From Cyanophora paradoxa (Eukaryota; Glaucocystophyceae; Cyanophorales; Cyanophoraceae), in assembly GCA_004431415.1 (NCBI GenBank), contig QPMI01000477.1, positions 124,001 through 188,000 of the forward strand: DNA of 64,000 nucleotides, given 5' to 3'. Shown here one piece after another: positions 33,247 to 45,013 of the stretch. Position 1 is the stretch's first letter; every line of letters begins with the position of its first letter. The position numbers were made by a program, and so were the translations under genes. Under the pieces are notes generated by a model, which was given only the letters and a program-made list of their open reading frames with translations, had not been told where the DNA came from and ran no database searches.

Positions 33247-33459
33247 CGTAGTAGATCAGGCAGACAGCTCAGCAGCGACTCGTCAGGCCAACTCCCGCCT
33301 GATCTGTGTCGCGCGCGCCACCGACACCTGGAAGCGGCCAGCGACGCCAGGAGACGTGCGCATGAGCTTCACGATGCATTAGCATCCGCGATCAGCGATA
33401 ATCAACCTTCCGGTCATATTGCCGATCAGCTAAGCGCGACCGTCGGACACGACCGCACA
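33247..33459. promoter_or_regulatory. 213-bp divergent promoter
   Basis: It lies between the start of the 157-residue protein gene (-) and the myosin start (+). It is A/T-richer than the genes, with GATCAGC words. No defined element is recognised. Confidence 0.4.
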
Positions 33460-36400
33460 ATGGCGCCAGCTGGTGTGACCGAGACGCTCGCGCCGCTGCC
33501 GGTGGGCGAGGTCTACGTACCCGACGTGGAGGCTGGCTTCGTCCTCGCTCGGGTGCTGGGGCCTTCATCGGACCGCTTCGGTCCACTTGTGCGCGTCGCC
33601 CTCCCCAACGGGCGGGAAGTCGGCGTGCGCGAGGCGGACGTGCACACGCCGAACCCCCGGGAGACGGACAGAGTCCCGGACATGACCCAGGTCCGCCGCC
33701 TCGGGCCGGTCGTGGCGGCCCTATCCGAAAGCTCCCGCAGCTCACCCACCTCAACGCCGCCGCCCTCCTCCACAACGCGCGCTGCCGCTACGAGGACGAC
33801 CTCATTTACAGTCCGCGCCGGCCCGCATCCCTCCCAGGGCCGCGCCCCGCTGACAGGTCGCGCCCCCCCAGCGTACACGGCGTACATCCTCCTCGCGCTG
33901 AACCCGTACCGGTGCGCGCCGAGCGCCTTGCGGTAGGCGCCGCCAGCGCTCACGCCGAGCAGGTCGCTCTCGATCTACGGCCGCGACGCGATGGAGAGGT
34001 GCGGCCCCACGCGGCCCCGCCCGCCCCGCCCCGCCGCGGGCGCCGCCCGAGGCCGGGCCGTGCGCGCAGGTACCGTGGGCGGCCGATGGGCGCGCTGCCG
34101 CCGCACGTGTACGCGCTGGCGGACCGCGCGTACCGCGCGATGAAGTCCGAGAAGCAGAGCCAGAGCATCCTTATCAGGTCCCGCCCCGCCCGCCCGCCCG
34201 CCGCCGGCCGCGCCGCTGACCCCGGGAGCAGCGGCGACTCTGGCGCGGGCAAGACAGAGACCAGCAAGGCGCGCGCGCCGCGCGCCGACCCGTTCGCGCC
34301 GGTCTGACGGGGGCCGGGCGCCCGTCGCGCAGTTCGTGATGCAGTACCTCGCCTACGTGGGGAGGGCCCCCGGCGAGACCGAGGAGCTGGGCCGGCGGGT
34401 CCTGGACAGGTCCCGCCCCGCGCCTTCCCGCCGCCGCCCCCGCCGCGCCGGCCCGCGCAGACCGGCTCGCCCGCAGCAACCCCGTGCTGGAGGCGTTCGG
34501 CAACGCGAAGACGCTGCGCAACAACAACTCTTCCCGCTTCGTGCGCCCCGCCCCCGCCCCCGCCCCAGCCCCGCCCCGCCGCGCGGCTCGGCCGCCCGTG
34601 GCCGGTCCGAGCGGGGGCGGCGGGCGGGGCACAGGGCAAGTTCATGAAGATCTTCTTCAGCGCGGACGGCGTCATCGTCGGCGCCGGCATCGACACCTGC
34701 GCGCCCCCTTCCCTCACGCACGCTCGCACCGCACGCTCACGGGCGCACCGCAGACCTCCTCGAGCGCTCCCGCGTGACGCAGCAGGACCGCGGCGAGCGC
34801 AACTACCACGTGTTCTACCAGGCACGCGTACCCCCCTCGCCCTGCCGCCCCGCCTGACCCGCCCTCTTCGGCAGTTCTGCGCGGGGGCCACCGAAGCGGA
34901 GCGCCGTGCGCGGCTCCTCTTCGACGTTGTACCCCCCTCCCGCTGATTCCCCGCCCCCGCAGAGCTCTATCGGATCGGGCGCGCCGAGGACTTCGCCGTC
35001 CTGACGCAGGTACCCCCCGTTCAATCCCCCCCCCCTCCGCCTTGTCTCGCGCGGTGCGAGGGCCGCACCCCTCCGCAGGGCGGCTCGACGGCGATCAGCG
35101 GCGTCGACGACGCGGCGGACTTCCGCCGCATGCGGGCGCGGCCGTACCCCCCGGGGCGCCCCGTACCCCCCTGACGCGGCCCCGCAGGAGGCGATGGCGC
35201 GCGTGGGCGTCGGCGAGGAGGACCAGTCGCGCGTCCTCCGGTTCGCCGTACCCCCGCGAAAGCCCCCCCCCCCCCCCCCTGACCCTCTCTCCGGCCAGGA
35301 CGCTGGCGTCGGTGCTGCACCTGGGGAACCTGCGCTTCGGGCCGGCGCCGGGCAGCGGCGGCGAGTCCTCGGTCGTCGAAAACCGCGCGGACGGTGCGCA
35401 GCCCGCCCCGCCCGGCCCCGATCCCCGCCCCAATCGAGCCGGGGCGGCGTGCAGCGCTGAGCGCGGCGGCGGAGCTGCTGGAGGTGCCGGCGGAGGCGCT
35501 GGAGGCGGGGCTCTGCTTCCGCACCGTCGAGGCCGGCGGCTCCGCCATCCGCATCGCCCTCAAGCCCCACGAGGCCCGCCCCGCTCGGGGGAGGCTGGAG
35601 GGGAAGGGGAGCCCGCCTGACCTCTCCTCCTCCGCAGGCGGCGGGGAGCCGGAACGCCCTGGCGCGCGCGATCTACCAGCGCCTCTTCGACTGGCTCGTC
35701 GCCCGCATCAACTCCAGGCGGGCCCTCTTTCTTCGGATCCTGCGGCTCCCCCGCCCGCTGAGTCGCGCCCGGCCCGCAGCCTTCGGATGCAGTCCATAGT
35801 CCACAACGCCCTCCACGGGGACGCCATGGTACCCCCCCCCCCCCCCCCCCGCCCCTTGTCTCGCCGCCCTCGAGCGGCCTCGCAGCGGGCGGGGGCGGGG
35901 GAGGCCCCGGCGGCGGCCTACATCGGCGTGCTCGACATCTTCGGCTTCGAGTTCTTCGAGGTCCGCCCCCCTCCGCTCTCGCGGGGCCGCAGGGCGCCGG
36001 GCGGGCCCCTGAAGCGCGCCGGCGGGGCGCAGCGGAACAGCTTCGAGCAGCTGTGCATCAACTACGCGAACGAGCGCCTCCAGCAGCACTTCAACGCCCA
36101 GGTCCCCGCCCCGCCCCGCCCCGCCCCGCCCGGGCGCCGGGGCCCGGGGCCCGACGTCCCAGCAGGTCTTCAAGCAGGAGGCCGACGTCTACGCCCGCGA
36201 GGGCCTCGCCGTGCGGCCCGGCCCCGGCCCCCCTCCGCCCCTCTCCCCTCCGAGACCCCGCCGGCAGGTGCGGCGGGCGGAGTTTGCGGACAACGCCGAC
36301 GCCCTCACCCTCGTCGACAAGGTCCCCGGGGCCGCCTCCGAGCCTCGCCTCGCCGCGGCTGCGGCCGCGCCCGGGTGACGCCTCGGCAGCGGCCCGGGGG

Positions 36401-39400
36401 CGTCTTCGCGCTGCTGGACGAGGAGTGCCGCCTCCCCGGCGGGTCCGACCGCGCCCTCGCCGGCAAGATCCACGCCCGCCTCGCCTCGTCCGCTCCCCTC
36501 CCCCCCCCCCCCCCCCCCCTCCTCTCCGCCTTACGACCGCCGCAGGCACGCGCGGCTGCTGGCGCCGCCCCCCGGGGCCCGCGGCGCCCCCTCCCGCACC
36601 AAGGACGAGGCCTTCGTCGTCCGCCACTACGCCGCCGACGTCCGTACCCCCGCCTCCGCCCCCCCCCCGCCCCGGACGATCGTGTACCCCCCAGGTGACG
36701 TACGAGGCGGCGGGCTTCCTGGAGAAGAACAACGACTCGCTCCACTCGGACCTGCTCGCCCTCGCCTCCTCCTCCCCCTGCCCCCTCATGCGCGCCCTCT
36801 TCCCCTCCGCCTCCTCCGCCCCCTCCGCCTCCTCGCACGCCCCCGAGGAGCTCGCCCCCTCCGCCTCGGGCTCCTCCCCCCCTCCCTCCGGCTCCTTCCT
36901 CGACCGCGTCTCCGCCTTCCTCTTCCAGGTACCCCCCGTCCCCGCCCGAATCCGCGTACCCCCCTCGCCGACGGATTGCTTCGCCCCGGCAGCCCTCGCC
37001 GCCCACGTCGCCGCCCTCGTCCCCGAGGGGCGACCCGCCCGCCTCCGCCCGCAGCGGGCCCCTCCCCGCCCGCTTCTCCTCCGTCTGCGGCAAGTTCTCC
37101 GTGCGCCGTACCCCTTCCACTATCCGCCCCCCTCTTCCGTACCCCTCCCCGCTGAATCCCGTACCCCCAGTCCCAGCTGGACGCCCTAATGAAGGAGATC
37201 GGGCAGACCTCCAGCCACTTCATCCGCTGCATCAAGGTGCCATGTACCCCCGCCCATCTCCCCCCTCCCACTCCGCCCGCTGCTGACCAGGCCCCAGCCG
37301 AACAACGCGCAGGCGCCGCAGCGGTTCGAGGGGGGCCCGGTGCTGGGTCAGCTCCGCGCCAGCGGCATGCTCGAGGCCGTCCGCATGCTCCACGCCGGGT
37401 GCCCCTCTCCCCCCTCGCATCCCTCAGCGTACCCCCCCTCACCTTCCTCCCCCCCTCCCTCGGCAGCTACCCCACGCGATGCACGTTCGACACGCTTCAC
37501 CAGCGGTGCCCTGCCCCGCCCCCCGCCCCCCCTTCCCTCCCGTCCGCCGCCCGCCCCCGACCTCCGGCGGGCAGGTACGCGGGGAGCGTGCCGGCGGCGC
37601 TGGGGGCGCTGGGCCCGGCGCGCTTCGCCGAGGCGCTCCTCATCGCCCTCGACGTACCCCGCGCCGACTTCAAGGCCCCCCCCCCCCCCCCCCCCCCTCC
37701 GCCGTCCCGCCCCCCGTCCCGTCAGCTGAGCCCGGCCCCGCCTCGCTGCAGGTGGGCCTCACCCGCGTCTTCTTCCGCTCCGGCAAGCTCGGCATGGTCG
37801 ACCAGCTCACCAACGGCGCCCTCGGGTGCCTCCTTTCCTACCCCTTTTCTTCTTTCTTTTGTCTAAAAGCGAGGCGCAGGGAGCTCTCGGAGGGGGTGGC
37901 GGAGCGCGTGCGGCGCTGGCTCGTCCGCAAGCGCTGGACCGGCGCCCTCTGGGCCGCCCGCACCGCCCTCCGCTGTCCGCCGCCCCCGCCGCCCCCGCCG
38001 GCCCCCGAGCGAGCGCTCACCGCCCCCGCCGCAGTCGCGCTGGTGGCGAGGCGGGCGCGGGCGCTCGCGGCGTTCGTGGCGTGCGCGCGGCTCGCGCGGG
38101 CCGCCGTGCGGGCCTTCCTGCGGCCCCTGCGCCGCCTCCGCCGCCTCCGCTCCGCCCTCCTCCTCCAGAGCGGTCCGCGCCCCGTTCCCTTTGCTTTCCT
38201 CGAGGCGCGCCCGACGGACTGCGCGCAGCGTGGCGGGCGCACGCGGCGAGGGCGCGGCGGGGGCGGGCGGCGGGGGCGGCGCGGCGCTTGCAGGCGGCGT
38301 GGCGGGGCCTGGTGGCGCGGCGCGCGTACGCGGCGCTGCTGCCAAAGCAGGCGCGCGCCCTCGCCGCAACCGCACCACCGTCGAGGCGCTGGACCGCTGG
38401 AGCGGCGCCGGGGCCCCGGGCCCTCCTCCAAGCCCTCCCGCCCCCGCTCCCCGGCCCCTCCGCCTCCTCCCGGGCCGCCCGCCCGCCCCTCCCGCCCAAG
38501 CTCGCCGCCGCCGCCGCCGCCGGCGACCCCGCGGCCGCCGTCATCGCGTCCCTCCCCCCCGAGGTGCCCCGCGCCGCCGCCCCACCTCAAGGGCGCTGCC
38601 GCTCATCCTTCCCCCAGGTCCTGGCGCTGCTCGCCCCGCGCGAGTCTGCCGTCGACGAGCTGCGCCAGGAGATGGAGGAGCAGGCCCGCCCGCGCCCCGC
38701 CCGCGCCCTGCTCCGCCCCGCCCCTCACCCCCGCACAGAAGCGGCGGTACGAGGAGGAGATGCGGCGGCGGGAGGCGGAGGCGGAGGCGCTGCGGGCGCG
38801 GCTGGAGGCGGAGGCGGAGGCGCGGCGGCGGGAGCGGGAGGAGGAGCGGGCGCGCCTCGAGGCAGAGATGTCCCGCCGCCTCGAGGAGGAGATGTCCCGC
38901 CGCTTCGAGGAGGAGCGCCGCCGCCGGTACCCCCACCCTGCCCTCTGCCGGGGCCGGGGTACGCGGTGCGAAGGCTCCCCCGCAGGGACGAGGAGGCGGC
39001 GCAGCTGCGGGCGATGGTCGAGGCGCTGCGCGCGGGAACCGCCTCGGAGCGCGAGAAGGCGCGTACCCCCCTCCCCTCCTCCCCGCCCCCCCTCATCCAG
39101 AGCAGTCGGACGCGGAGCGGCGGGAGAAGGAGGAGGAGGAGCGGCGGGCGAGGGAGGAGGAGGAGGCGCGGCGGCGGCGGGAGGCCGACGAGGCGGCCGA
39201 GATGCGCGCCCGCGTCGAGGAGCAGGCGAGCCCCGAGCGCAACCGCGCCGCCCGGCGGCACCGCCTCGCTCACTCTCTTCCTTGGCCGCAGGAGCGCAAG
39301 ATCCAGGAGATGATGGCGCTCCTGCATCGGAAGAGCAGCGTCGAGTTGGCGCCGGCGCCCGCAGGGCTGCCCCCGGGGCTCCCCAAGCCCGCCTCCTTCC

Positions 39401-40200
39401 GGCGGGTGCCGAGCCGGGAGAGCCTGGCGGAGGAGGCGGCGGCGGCGCGCGAGCAAGTCGAGAGCGTCGGCAAGCGCGCCGGCGACAACCTCGAGGGGCT
39501 GGTGCGCCGGCCGTCGCCGCTCCGCCGCCCCGCGCCCCGCGCGGACTTGAGCTCCTTGCGCGTCGGGCAGCTGGACCGGATCTTCTCGAAGAGCGCGGCG
39601 GCGACCGAACGGCGGCGGGCGACGACGCCGCGCAGCGGCAGCGCCACGCGGCGCGACCCGTCCCCGCCCTCGGCCCGGGCCCGGGCCCGGGCCCGAGCTC
39701 GGGGCGCGAGGCCTTCCTGGATTCGACGCCCTCCAGCGTGGTCCGCCCCGCCCGCCCGCCCCGCCCCGCCCGCCTCGCGCCCGCCCGAGCTGAGCGGCGG
39801 CGGCGGCGGCGGCGGCGGCGCAGCGGGCGGCGTCGTCGCTGCGGACCATCCCGCAGTCGCCGCGGAGCCCCTCCAACCCATCGACGCCCCGCGCAGGTGC
39901 GCGAGCGGCGCGCCGCCCTCGCGCCGCCTGACGCGCGCGCGCAGCCCGCTGAGCCGCAGGGGCGGCCTCACCACCTCCTCGCACCGCGGTGAGCGGGGCG
40001 GGCCCCCGAAGCGCCGGCGCCGCGCCCCTCTGAGCGGCGGTGGCGCAGTGGACGTGTCGATCGCGGGGGGCAGCGGCGGCCACGAGCGCGAGCGCCCGCG
40101 GGCGGCCTCGGCGCGCGTCCTCTTCCCCCAGCCCCGCGACCCTGACTGCGTCTCGCCCCACCTCGAGCCTCTCTGCGGCACCCCGCCCCAGAGCCTGTGA
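33460..40200 (+). CDS. myosin heavy chain (motor, neck, coiled-coil tail)
   Basis: Start ATG is at 33460 ([20 protein letters not shown]); TGA is at 40198-40200. Motor landmarks in order: LNPYR, P-loop [12 protein letters not shown], switch [33 protein letters not shown], switch [58 protein letters not shown] (actin-binding/SH region) and [13 protein letters not shown] of the converter. The neck is Arg/Ala-rich with degenerate IQ-like repeats (38030-38350), probably binding calmodulin-type light chains. Then a strongly charged coiled coil ([17 protein letters not shown]..., 38740-39230), a short [14 protein letters not shown] helix, and a Ser/Arg/Pro-rich tail ending CGTPPQSL. No FERM, MyTH4 or other tail domain is seen, so the class is not assigned. 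About 30 introns, some GC-AG. Confidence 0.92.
34269..34332 (+). other. GC-AG intron in the myosin P-loop region
   Basis: The exon GAGKTETSK (AAG) is followed by GCGCGC, with CTGAC near the 3' end and GCAG, then [10 protein letters not shown]. Alignment to the invariant myosin spacing after the P-loop fixes the join exactly at GC. Confidence 0.8.
34699..34753 (+). other. GC-AG intron splitting a myosin Tyr codon
   Basis: GACACCT|GCGCGC...CGCAG|ACCTCCTC restores DTYLLERSRV, the standard myosin motif. The Tyr codon requires T|AC, so no GT alternative is possible. Confidence 0.85.
35136..35187 (+). other. GC-AG intron with two GTACCCC words
   Basis: ATGCGG|GCGCGG...CCGCAG|GAGGCG keeps FRRMREAMARVG open. 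The intron contains GTACCCC twice and a CTGAC branch-like site 14 bases before the acceptor. Confidence 0.65.
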
Positions 40201-40673
40201 CCGGCGGAGAGAGAGATCTAGAGACCTACAGCTGTAGATGGGGCACAGTTTTGAGTACACGCAGCTGAAGAGACTTCAAATTCGAGGACGAAGCTGTAGT
40301 CACGCAGCCTCTCGATGTTTCGAGGGCAGTTTTGATGTATACATGATGAAATCGAAAGGCGTACGCTCTAGTTAGAAGCATAGCTCATGAACAATGAAAT
40401 TGCAATCATCTATCGTATTTACACCTGTACATCACAGTACCGGGGTCCCACCAGTACTAGTACTTCCGCTACACTAGTACTTGCGCATGCCGAAACTGTA
40501 TACGTAGCCATGGCCATGGGTCGTGCACGTGGCCGAGCTCACGCAGGCGGGGTCTTAAGCTTGGCCATGGATCCGGAGGCAGATCGAGCTTCGAGACGTG
40601 TCCTGCCCGAGGGCGCGGAGGCCGGCCTCGAGCTGCATGGCCTACGGCGCTCAGCGGCTTCGGAGCGCATGGC
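40201..40673. other. convergent intergenic region
   Basis: It is 473 bases between the myosin stop and the stop of RS/RRM gene A, A/T-richer than the genes. A short direct repeat (ACTAGTACTT, near 40456 and 40473) is present. No gene is seen. Confidence 0.5.
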
Positions 40674-41816
40674 CTACGCGTACGGGCCGGGCCGCGGGGC
40701 GTGGCCGAGCTGGCGCGTGCGGGCCTCGAGCTCCGTCTCCAGGCGGGCCTTCTCCGCCTCGAGCCGGTCCCGCTCCTCCCGCATCGCGAAGTACGCCCGC
40801 TTCACGCCCTCGTACTTCGCCAGCGGTACCTGCGCCCCCAGGAGCGTCGACGCCGGCCCCGGCGCGGCAGATCTAGCTATAGAGTTTAAAGCGAGGGCGG
40901 GGGCAGCCGGGGCGGGCGCGGGCGCATGCGCACAGCGCTCGGGTCCTGCTGGGGGACGGCCGGCGCCTGCTGCGCGCCCAGCACGATCGCGAGTGCTCAC
41001 GTGAGTGTTGCCCCCGCGGTCTCTATGGCTTTAGCGCCCCGCGGCGCTCGCCGCACCACACGCATCAAATTAGCAGCGAGCTCGTCCGCCCGCTGGCGCG
41101 CCGCCGCCGCCTCCTGCTCCGCCTGCAGCTGCCGGCAGCGGAACGCGTTATTTTTGCGCCGTTACTCGGCGGCGCGCGTTACTCGCAAGGTGCAGCCGGT
41201 GGAGCGCGAAAATCGCTGCGAAAATTGCTCACCCGGGCGGCCGCAGCGCGGGCCTCCTGCAGCTTCTCCGCGAGCTCGCCCAGCAGAGCCCCCCCCTCGC
41301 CCCGCTCCGCCTCGGCCGCTTCGAGCTGTGCAGGCAGTCATGAACACGATAAGTTTTTTCGAATTCAGAATATCCGCATGAACAGCTCTAGGCCAAATTT
41401 CGTACGAAAAACGCACCGCCTTTTTTAGCGCTCCGGCCGCCGACCTGCGCTCAGTGTAAGGCGCCGGCCGCGAATTCGAAGAGGACGGCTGTATACGTAG
41501 GCACTTTTAGGAGTGGGGTGCGCGCACGCTTCGGCCGCGGCGCCGGCTGCGGGCCTCCCGAGCGCCGCCTTCGCCTTGGCGAGTGCAGCCGCGAAAAGAT
41601 CTTCCGGGCCGGCGGCCGCCCGGAGCGGCCCCGACGCCGACGGTGCACGCGGCTCCGGATCCTGCAGCTGGGCGACCGGGGATCGGAGGGGGCTCACGGA
41701 GGCCTGCAGGGGGCCACGGTCCAGCTGGGGGCCCGGGCCCGAGCTCGAGGGGCCGCCCCCGATCGCGACCGAGCTCGATCTCGATGTCGAGGCGGGGTTC
41801 GAGCCGTTGGGTTCGG

Positions 41817-41878
<62 letters not shown>

Positions 41879-43712
41879 GGCTGCTGCTGCGGACCCGCGG
41901 CCGGAGATGCCGCTCGCACCGATCGCGAGGGCGTGGCGGCCTGCAGCTGGGAGCTCGCGGGGACCTCGGGGCGCGGCGCCGGCGGCGGATGTACATGGGC
42001 GCCTTCGAGCGTGCACGCGGTGCCGCTGGCGGCCGCGGGGCGGAGATCTAGAGGGACGTCGGCGAACAGCCTGCGGCGCCGACCGCCGCTCTTTCGGCTC
42101 CGGTTTCGGCTGCGGCTCCGCCCGGTGCGCCGGGCCCGGTCGCGGCTCCGGCTCCGGCTGCGGTCACGGCCGCGGCCGCGGCTGCGGCTGCGGCTGCGGC
42201 TGTGGCTGCGGCTGCGCCGCGGTCGCTTGCGTCCGGGGCTGCGCTCGCGGCTCCGGCTCCGGCTCCGGCTGAGGTGCTCATGATCGAGGCGGCCGATTTC
42301 GCTGTCGACGTCGTGCGAATGCTTTGATAGAAATCTACAGCTGAGTCAGCGTGTGGACAATGAACGCCCGCAAGCGAAGTTAGAAAGGGCGCACTCGTGA
42401 TCGCCATCGCGGAGCTCGAGCTCGCTGTCGCGGGTTTCGAATTCGAGGCCCTCGTAGTCCTCGGCCTTGAAGCCCTCCGGGCCAACCTGCAGGCGGGAAG
42501 CGGAACGATCATAATTATATGCAACTCGACGTCGACGCTCCGGATCCACATCGGATCGCCGCCCCACATCGAGTGCCCCTCGCGCACTCTCTCAAGATCT
42601 CGGCGGGCGAGCGATGTGCCTCCAAATTCTCCTCCGATTCTCGGGAGATCCACCGCGCGGTCCTGAGGGCGTGTGTCCATATAAATATGCATGACACTCG
42701 AGCCCGATTGAAATAAACGCGCGGCGCGCTTTGAGGGCCCTTTCCGCGTCCTCGCGGCGTCGGAAGAGGACGAGGGCGGCGCGGATGCCGCCGCGGCCTC
42801 CCCGGATCGCCCGCACCGCTTCCACGGCGCCAATTCTGCGGCACAGGAGACCCGTCATGATCAATAATTATAATACTCGCAGGTTGAGCGGATGATATAT
42901 CGCGATATCGATCGACATATAATTCAATTTCGAATTCGCGCGCGCCTGCGGCAGGCGGCGACGACCTCGTGGCGGAGCGGGTCGCGGTTGCCGGGCAGGC
43001 CCTTGAAGCTGCCGACCCACACGACGCGGGCCTGGAACCGGGCGCGCTTGCGGGCATCGGAGTCGGATTCTTCGGGGGGGAGCTGCTGATCGGGGGCGGT
43101 CCGTGGCTGGAATTCGAACTGCGGCCGGCCCATTGCAAGACTGGTCAGGGCGCCGGCGCGAGCGCGAGCTCGAGCTTGAGGAGCAAGAGCATGCGCACCG
43201 TGTCGAAGCCGAAGCCCTGGTTCGCGCTGGCCTCGACCCCCCCGACTCGGACTCGCTTCTCCGCCCTGGCATGGCCGGGGGCCGGAGCGTCATGATCAGG
43301 AGGCAGCGATTGATCTCGAGCTCGATTGCGAATTTTCGAATCCGAATCCAGTAATCATGATTACGAATCGATTGCGAATTTTCGAATCCGCGCTAGCTAT
43401 AGCGCTGCGCACCGGAGCTTCTCGGCGGCCTGGCGGGTCCGCATCTTCACGAAGGCGTAAGTCTTGTTTCTGGCCGTGGCCACGCCCTGGACTTCGCCGA
43501 ATCTGTAAATTGCGCGAATCCGGAGTTAGAGGGTGGCGCGCCGTGCCGGGACGCGATCACGTAAGGCGGGCGCAAATTTTAGAACCCGGACCTGCCGCAC
43601 GCTTCGTGGATCTCCTCCACGCTAACGGCCCTGGAGGTCCACCTTCCGAGCCAAACGACGCGATCGTGCAGCTCCTGCGAGGATTCCTCCAACTCGTTCG
43701 CGAATATTAATG
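40674..43712 (-). CDS. RS-domain RNA-binding-like protein, paralog A
   Basis: The stop is at 40674-40676 after HAPRPGPYA. In gene order: an RRM-like part with QELHDRVVWLGRW and FGEV...YAFVKMRTRQAAEKL (43680-43410); a second with ARFQARVVWVGSFKGLPGN and AALVLFRRREDAERALKA (43140-42720); a segment with RLQVGPEGFKAEDYEGLEFE (42500-42400); an RS domain of Arg/Ser and Arg-rich repeats (42280-42060); a Pro/Gln-rich region with a 20-CAG run; an ALAKAKAALGRPAAG helix; coiled-coil segments; and the C-terminal VPLAKYEGVKRAYFAMREERDRLEAE. The architecture (RNA-binding folds plus RS) is that of splicing or RNA-processing factors; nuclear location is inferred. The 5' exons lie upstream and are not resolved, perhaps reaching about 44560. 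Confidence 0.72.
41818..41877 (-). repeat. (CAG)20 trinucleotide repeat
   Basis: Twenty uninterrupted CTG on the plus strand read CAG in gene A and encode polyglutamine. Interrupted copies on the distal side extend the tract. Confidence 0.95.
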
Positions 43713-44187
43713 GAGCTTCGGCAGGCCGAGGCGGTCGATCGCGAGGTCGCTGCGCGCGTCAAGATAAGAATAGATCTCGAAGATTAATATTGGAGCGCTA
43801 GCGCAACCGTTGAACGTCGATTCGCGGGAATGCGAACCGCTTCGGCTGCCGGGAGATCGATCCGGAAGCCCTCGCGATCATTCGCGAGCTCGCCTAGGCC
43901 TGCAGCTGCAGCTGGGCCATTGCCGCTGATCATGACGCCGCGGTCCTCTAAATCTTCGCGCTTCATAAAGTGCATCGTAATTTATACTCGCAGTCAGGTT
44001 TGCGGGGGCCGTTGCCCTGCGGTTGGCCATGGGCGCGCGAGCGTATACGTAGCACAAGTGAATGCGCACATGCAAAAGCAAATGCGCCTCACCTGGAGAC
44101 TAGTCCCTTAAAGCTTAAAGCTTGCCGTGCGCAGGAGCACTCGCAAATTAAAGCAAAGCTTAAGCTGCGTCTGCGGCGTAGTGCGCT

Positions 44188-44556
44188 TCAGCACGTGCAC
44201 GCGCGCGCTTGCTTCGAATTGAATTCTGACCGGACCGCGCCTGCACGTGCACGTCGAACCTTGAGAGACTGTGCGCTGGAGCCGCGCGCTTGAAATGAGA
44301 AGTTCTGAAGAATTCGCCGTCGATCTGCGCGGTCGCGCGTGATCATGAGGGCCGTGCGGTCGAGAGGCAGGGGAATATTACTGCTCTTCACATGTACATA
44401 TGCATATGCATGCACGCGAACGGCCGCGCGGTTCAGAGGAACGAGAATGCTCGCCACGCAAGGGGCGGAGCGGCGGCGTTGCTGTTGCAATTGGCAGAAG
44501 GCGGTGAGCGCACTTCCGACCTGCGCCGGCCGCGCTCCAGTTGCGGCGGTGCGCAA
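44188..44556 (-). other. possible 5' exons of paralog A
   Basis: A block here resembles one upstream of paralog B (48037-48276). Both contain the GTGGCGAGCATTCTC word and a LDRTAL...TRDRADRRRIL reading (or, spliced, an IDGEFF-type exon after GCGCAG). Conservation between paralogs suggests 5' coding or UTR sequence. Confidence 0.35.
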
Positions 44557-44589
44557 ATTAAAGAATGCTCGGCTTTAGCTTGAATCGCG

Positions 44590-45013
44590 ACAGTACCCGG
44601 CAGTGCAGCGCAGCTGTACCCTCACACAGCTCGGAAAAAAAGGGTCCTCACAAAGCTAGAGAAATCACAAAATCTCCAGTACTAGCTAGCTAGTATTTCG
44701 AGACCATTTTTGAAATCGGCGGAGCCAATTTTGCGCAATCCTCGATTTTCCCTAGCTCCCCCCCCCCCCTGCCATACAAACCGAGTTGTAGCTTCTCCCT
44801 AGCTTCTCCCCCCCCCCTCCCTGCATACGCATGCGGAAAGCACAAGCTTTCGGCCATCGTATACGTATCGTACCGTAGTGCACGCAGCGTCTCGGCGAAC
44901 ATCTCTGCAACACTAGCCTAGCGTTATCTGATCATATGCATGATATCGATCATGATCATGAGCTTGTAAAATTGAAAGCTTACAAATGAATGCCGTAGTA
45001 TATATTTATATAT
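44590..45013. other. intergenic region between paralogs A and B
   Basis: It is A/T-rich with repeated CTAGCTAG and two similar polypyrimidine segments (CCCTAGCT followed by long C runs, near 44752 and 44792). It ends with GATCATGATCATGA words. No gene is seen. Confidence 0.5.

Noticed and set aside
41500-42280. Cys-rich or Ala-rich proteins on the plus strand opposite paralog A
   Set aside because: They are shadows of the CAG repeat and the RS-domain hexamers read on the wrong strand.
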